In this document: one piece after another, positions 59,209 through 64,000 of the stretch
Numbering within the stretch: the first letter of the stretch is position 1
Layout: the number at the start of each line of letters is the position of its first letter
Assembly (NCBI GenBank): GCA_012932295.1
Contig: JAAONU010000001.1
Span: 6,161,104 to 6,225,103, forward strand
Direction of reading: 5' to 3'
Length of the DNA stretch: 64,000 bases
Source: Cyclina sinensis
Lineage: Eukaryota; Mollusca; Bivalvia; Venerida; Veneridae
Made by a program: the position numbers and the translations under genes
The notes under the pieces: model-generated
Databases searched by the model: none
Told to the model about the DNA's origin: nothing
Seen by the model: only the letters and a program-made list of their open reading frames with translations

Positions 59209-62204
59209 CTGTAAAGTAAGACATGCATAGGAGATAGGGAACTTCTTTGGACTTAAGAAAGACTGATCACCCTTAACTTAGATAACTATTTCATTATTAA
59301 TGAGGAGCAACAGTTTTTTTCACTTTCGAGGACAATGCAACAGAAGTAAACACAATACATTATGATGCTGATACTGACAAAAAATTATTCTTGTGTTTAA
59401 AACAGGTATCTTGAAACACATTTTTCTTAACCAAGTGCAGTAGAAGGTTCTGTATCTGACAAAAAGCCAAAATCTACCATTGTTTCAAACTGATTTTAAT
59501 GACTTTTTTTAACAATTTATATTTTTTGTGACTTGCTATTCAGGAAAAGCAGGACTGATTCTGGTCTAATTAATGAAAGGGTTAAAGAATACTCTACACT
59601 GAAAAAACAGTAGCATGAATTTTGTCAAAGCTAATTCCCCTATATGGTATCTGTAATAGATTTTCCCCACATTTCTTCACCATTCTTTAACACTTAGGGG
59701 CTTTTGTAATCAACCAATCTGTCTACTCCAAATCAACATCCATAAAAAATCTAATACTATACAAAGGCATCTTATTTTCTGTTCTACTGAGCAAATTACA
59801 CAAGAGTCAAACAGACATCATTTCAAAGAAATCCTCACTGACAGATCTAATAAAGTTTCGACACTTCCATTTTCCATTTTGCTGGACAATACTTTACAAT
59901 ACTTAACATATATAGTAGTCTCCCTTGACAGCTGTCTTCAATGGAGATGAAAGGCTGTTAATTTAATGTCATTTATTATTGATTCACTGAGATTGAGCTA
60001 CTTATCAGAAGTCTTAAAAGTCTGCACTGAAATCTCTTAATAGGTATTATTTAAAATTAGTTTTATTTATTCATATGACGATAATGAAAAACAATGTCTC
60101 GGGTTGTAGATTTGTGTATATCATTCAATTTACTTATCTGATAAGTCAATTGTAGGTAACTAAAATGTTGCACTCAAAAACAGTTTTGACATACTTGCAA
60201 AGATCAAGTTAACACAACATTATTTTTTTGTGTTTTTGCACAATCACAGTCTACATGCACTTAGCAGTATTGGTCTTATCCAAGGCATGAAGTATTTGGT
60301 TTAAAGTTCTCTTTGAAAATGTGACCACTGTTTTTAACAATTTTATGCATTTAAATTTTAGGCAATTAAGTGCACTGACTTTGAATGAACTACCTTAGTA
60401 CTCCTCTGCATTTTCCCAATAATCAAGGAAAGACCAATCATGAATTTTTCCTACAACTTCAGTATTTTGTATTTTTCTAGTTTTATCTCTGTTTCTATCT
60501 GCACTTGACAGCACTTCCATATCTACTAATTACAGAAGCAGATCTGAGTAAACAACACATGTTTATTTCACAATTACAGGGAATAGCCAGTGTTTGATGT
60601 GAATGTATTTGGAAATATTTATTTCAATGGTCATCATTACAATTACTGACAAAACACAGTGTTTTGGACAACTATTCAGTTTCACAACCCACCTCATCAG
60701 CTGAATGGTGCACAACATCATTTTCAATTTTCAATGCTGTTCCTAATCATCACAGGAATAACTGACAATGCCAATGAATAGGCTAAGAAAGTTGTAAAAG
60801 CTGTATACATCAGACAATAGTCTCAATACCATTCAAGTGACATTTGCTTACTAAATGGAATTTGTTTTGGGAAAACAAAAACCCTAAGGTCATTTGAAGA
60901 CAATTTCTTACACAAAAGCTTTCCAGATTCTTTTTGACGATGGAATTATAGGGGTGATTAAGTACTGCCTTTTGTGAAGTGAAATTCTCACATTCAACAA
61001 TTGAAAACCAGTGTTCCAAAGTTAATTCAGTTAGAACTCTATTAACTAGGATGCCTTTGGCAATACAGCTCTCCTTATATTGCCTTCATCAACCAAACAT
61101 TGTTAAAGGTCTGTTACATATAAAACCCGTAAGTTCTGTTTTAAAATAAAGAAGCAGACAGCATTTTTTTTTGGCATTTACCCCTCGATATGCTCTCTCA
61201 AATGAAACATTTATCATGGTGGCAAAATGTCTGAGTTCAAATTAAGTCCACACATATTACAAATTCTTCCATTACAGAAATTTTAAAGATATTCAGGAAA
61301 GTCTTTAGGGGTAATACAATGAACAATTAATATTTATGATTCCAATGTACAGTATAAACTGCTGCATACATATTAAATCAAAACAAGATGACAATACTCT
61401 AACTACAAACCAACAGCATCTAATCATGTAATTACTGTATATTCATGGCCTTAGACAGCTCCTTTCAGAACTGCCTATTCCATTATGAAGCTGGCTTTGT
61501 ATTAGACAAGATGTTACTGATTTCTTACAAATATCTCATTTCTAGAGGTGGTATACAATCACAATTTTTCCCTCCAGAAAATAGGCCAGTACAAAATCTG
61601 GTAGCAACATCACTGCTTTTCTTTAAATTGGTAACTGGAGCCACAGAATTGTTCCCGAGTAATTTATTACTTGTATGGCTTTTTTTCCTTCACAAATAAA
61701 TAAGAGAGTGATTTCAGATTTGTTCTCTGGTTTTGTAGTGTGTCAGTTTGTCATGTCACACAATCTTTTAATCAAGTAACATGAAACAGCTTCTTCTCTG
61801 TTTCCTGTTTGTCTGATTGTATTTTGGCAACTTTAATGCCATGCAGTATTGGTCTGAGCTGGAAATACTGACAGCATTGTTTTAAAAAGATATGTCTGCA
61901 TATAAAATGCTCAAAAAACAACTTTGAAAATGCAGACAAATATCTGAAGACTCTCAAGATTTTTTTCTATCAGCACCAAAGGAAGATATACTATGGCTAT
62001 TATCACAAGCAGCTCCTCTGTTGCCTGTGCTTAATAAGAACTGTTTTTTCAGTTTAGAAAACAAATAAGAACAAATAAATAAGTTCAAACATGAAGTCTG
62101 GCACAAAGAATCGTAATTATTTAGAACAGATCAAATTCAAATTTGAATACTCAATGAGACCATGATATATTTTTTAGTCAACAGGAAGTAGTAACCAGAC
62201 TAAC
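59209..62204 (-). other. PKG intron, apparently unique sequence
   Basis: A 3.0-kb AT-rich intron. I found no repeat ends, tRNA-like boxes or open frames worth reporting. Open frames here are short, lack splice context and show no family motif. Confidence 0.5.
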
Positions 62205-62343
62205 CAGCTCTACTCTGCCGAAGCCACCCATGCCAAGTGTTGCAACAATCTCCATGTCTTCAAGACGAATAAACTGGTATTCTGGATCAATACGGTCAAT
62301 TGTAGGGGAGGCAACTCCATCTGTACCAGCTCCAGTACTTGTC
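62205..62343 (-). CDS. PRKG: PKG exon: linker and glycine-rich loop of the kinase domain
   Basis: First visible coding exon of a cGMP-dependent protein kinase, which phosphorylates Ser/Thr substrates when cGMP relieves autoinhibition. Seen: TATTTCAG acceptor, one leading base, 46 codons, donor GTTAGT. The product has a hydrophilic linker ending DPEYQFIRLEDMEIV, then the nucleotide-binding loop LGMGGFGRVEL, matching the GxGxFGxV pattern of the family. Known: in PKG this loop follows the two cGMP-binding domains. Those exons and the N-terminal coiled coil are not in the window, so they should lie above position 64000. The exon ends on a codon boundary and the next begins VQLAAD, as expected from the family. 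Confidence 0.95.
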
Positions 62344-64000
62344 CTGAAATACAAAAAAACATACTAGTTGGTTTTTGTTTTGAATTACGACACTTATTTG
62401 TTTTAAAACAAAATAAGCATTTAGAAGATTGAAAAAAAGCATTTTGAAGACTGAAAAAAAAGCCTTATACAGCAGTCTAAGAGTTCATTCCATGTAGTGT
62501 TAACTTAACCAGCTTTTCTTTTATAGAACTGGTTACAGCATAATCAAAAGCTATAAAGAAGACATTCTGTGATCAAATTCTCAGAAATAAAAGCTCTCCA
62601 CTACAAATTACTCTTACTGCCACTTTCAATTTCTTTTTTAATTTTTGACAATGGTTAGAGATTAAACTTTAAGGAAAAGAAATGGTGAAAATAATAATGA
62701 TATATAGAATAATAAAAATAAGTGTTATAATTCATTCTTTAAATAATATTATTCTGAAATGAATTCGGGAATTCAACTCAGTGCTCTGTCTCTTGGAAGA
62801 CAAATATATAGAAAATTGTTTTTAAAATGTGATAAATTAATTGATTATCAAATACAATACAGATCAATAATCTTAATACAATCTTAAATGTAATATTTAT
62901 CATAAAGCAAATGTGACAAAACCTCCACAGAAAATGAAGAAATCAGAGTTTAAAGCAGCCAGCATACTTAATTATTCAGAAAGAAAAACCGAAAATACCA
63001 GAATTAGTGCTTAATAATTATAACGTTATAACAGACAGCATACTTAATTACAATGCCAGATTCAGTGTGCTTAATAATTATAACATTATAAAAGACAGCA
63101 TACTTAATTACAATGCTAGATTCAGTGTGCTTTTGAAACAGCAATATTTTTAAGCACACACAAACAAAAACCAAAGAAAAATCCAAAATAAATATAAAGA
63201 GAGAAAAGGAAAAACTGAAAACCAAAGAAAATATAATATATATAAAATAACTTTAGTGAAGCACACTTTTTACTTACAACTGTTTGAAACTGGATACATG
63301 GTCTATAAAAACTCTTAAAATGAGAGTAATTAACCACTGTATCATCATGAACATTAACCAGTACAATGTGAAACAAACACTGTTTTTTTTCCTGATTAAC
63401 AATTAAAAAGTTAACTGACAACTGACTAAACATCTGCCTAAACTGAATTACAATGTCTATTTGAAAATGTATCTTCAACAGTACTCCATTTAAACATCAT
63501 GCATTATATGTTTCTTTTTTATGATTTTGTTTTCATTTGAGAAAATAATGCTTTGAGAACTTAATTGCCAAGGTGTGTTGTCCATCAAAAGTTAAGTCAG
63601 TTGACACTGTCAGAGAGTTTCTGTGTCATGTTTCAATGCCACTATTAAAGATCTAAGAAAAATCATTAGCAAGTATCAAAATAACCCTAGAAAAGCTCTT
63701 TGAATCATTTAAGACAAATGTGTGAAAAGCTTGTAAACTAAAAGTGTGATATCAATTAACACTCCTTGAAAAGTGTGAAATTGAATTAGCTGTACTTGAA
63801 AGCTAAGAAAAATAAACTTTCATTCTATTCGCTGACTTTTTAAAAAGTTTACCCATGTATACAGTCTCTAGATATGTCAATCATGTTATTTTTTTAAACT
63901 GAATATTGAGTCACTGAATGTCAGTCAGAATCATTACAATGTTATTTATTATATTATCAAATCTCATTTTCCAAACATTATAAGTCTGATGACCATTATT
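62344..64000 (-). other. PKG intron running off the right edge
   Basis: Sequence upstream of the glycine-loop exon. No exon encoding a cyclic-nucleotide-binding domain was recognised, so the intron probably continues past the window. The only structure seen is the 61-bp tandem repeat around 62995-63130. Confidence 0.5.
62995..63130. repeat. 61-bp tandem repeat
   Basis: About two and a half units with a 61-bp period, sharing GTGCTTAATAATTATAAC and AGCATACTTAATTACAATGC. AT-rich and intronic. Confidence 0.8.

Noticed and set aside
63122..63478. A 118-codon - strand ORF upstream of the PKG kinase exons
   Set aside because: It is a low-complexity, AT-rich frame (Phe, Leu and Tyr runs) overlapping the 61-bp tandem repeat. 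It does not resemble a cyclic-nucleotide-binding domain.

Overview
The window is eukaryotic nuclear DNA, most likely from a bivalve mollusc. It is AT-rich, its coding sequence is split into short exons with GT-AG introns, and most of it is interspersed repeat. The commonest repeats are long elements holding minisatellite arrays. They start with a TTTTTAGCTCACCTGAGC-like motif followed by GTCCGTCC-rich sequence, and end with a GGTGAGCGAT motif, a GGGCCATCATGGCCC hairpin and CTCTTGT. This resembles the pearl / Helentron-like (HINE) repeats known from bivalves. The species assignment is inference from repeat style; no marker gene settles it.

Two host genes are supported. (1) On the + strand, three exons at 4255-4383, 8554-8652 and 17579-17724 join in phase and encode the 3' part of a single-pass membrane protein: a short Ser/Thr-rich stalk, one transmembrane helix and an 83-residue cytoplasmic tail. 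I do not recognise the family, and its ectodomain lies outside the window or was not found. (2) On the - strand, seven exons between 62343 and 48183 encode the complete catalytic domain and C-terminus of a cGMP-dependent protein kinase (PKG). The cGMP-binding and dimerisation exons must lie beyond position 64000.

Layout. 1-3.8 kb: nested minisatellite element. 4.2-17.7 kb: the membrane-protein gene, whose introns hold tRNA-derived SINEs, three inverted-repeat elements and nested Helentron-like elements. 18.6-27 kb: repeat arrays, a CCGCGG-rich TA-flanked transposon, a small inverted-repeat element, a complete SINE with target-site duplication, and another Helentron-like element. 27-30 kb: mostly unique sequence with no recognisable gene. 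30.3-32.5 kb: a decayed DDE transposase with a C-terminal PHD finger. 33.88-38.48 kb: a foldback-like element whose roughly 1.1 and 1.4 kb inverted arms are built of 106-bp tandem units and enclose a tightly packed - strand ORF cassette (an uncharacterised ORF with a splice-like start, a basic 138-residue ORF, a broken C2H2 zinc-finger gene and a small basic ORF). 38.5-45.3 kb: inverted Helentron-like arrays. 45.3-48 kb: a perfect 30-bp palindrome and a hAT-like element. 48.2-64 kb: the PKG gene, one intron of which carries a TA-flanked inverted-repeat element with three internal copies of a roughly 360-bp unit.

The least explained unit is the foldback-like element with its ORF cassette. The transposase-PHD fusion and the membrane-protein exons are the other points most worth following up.
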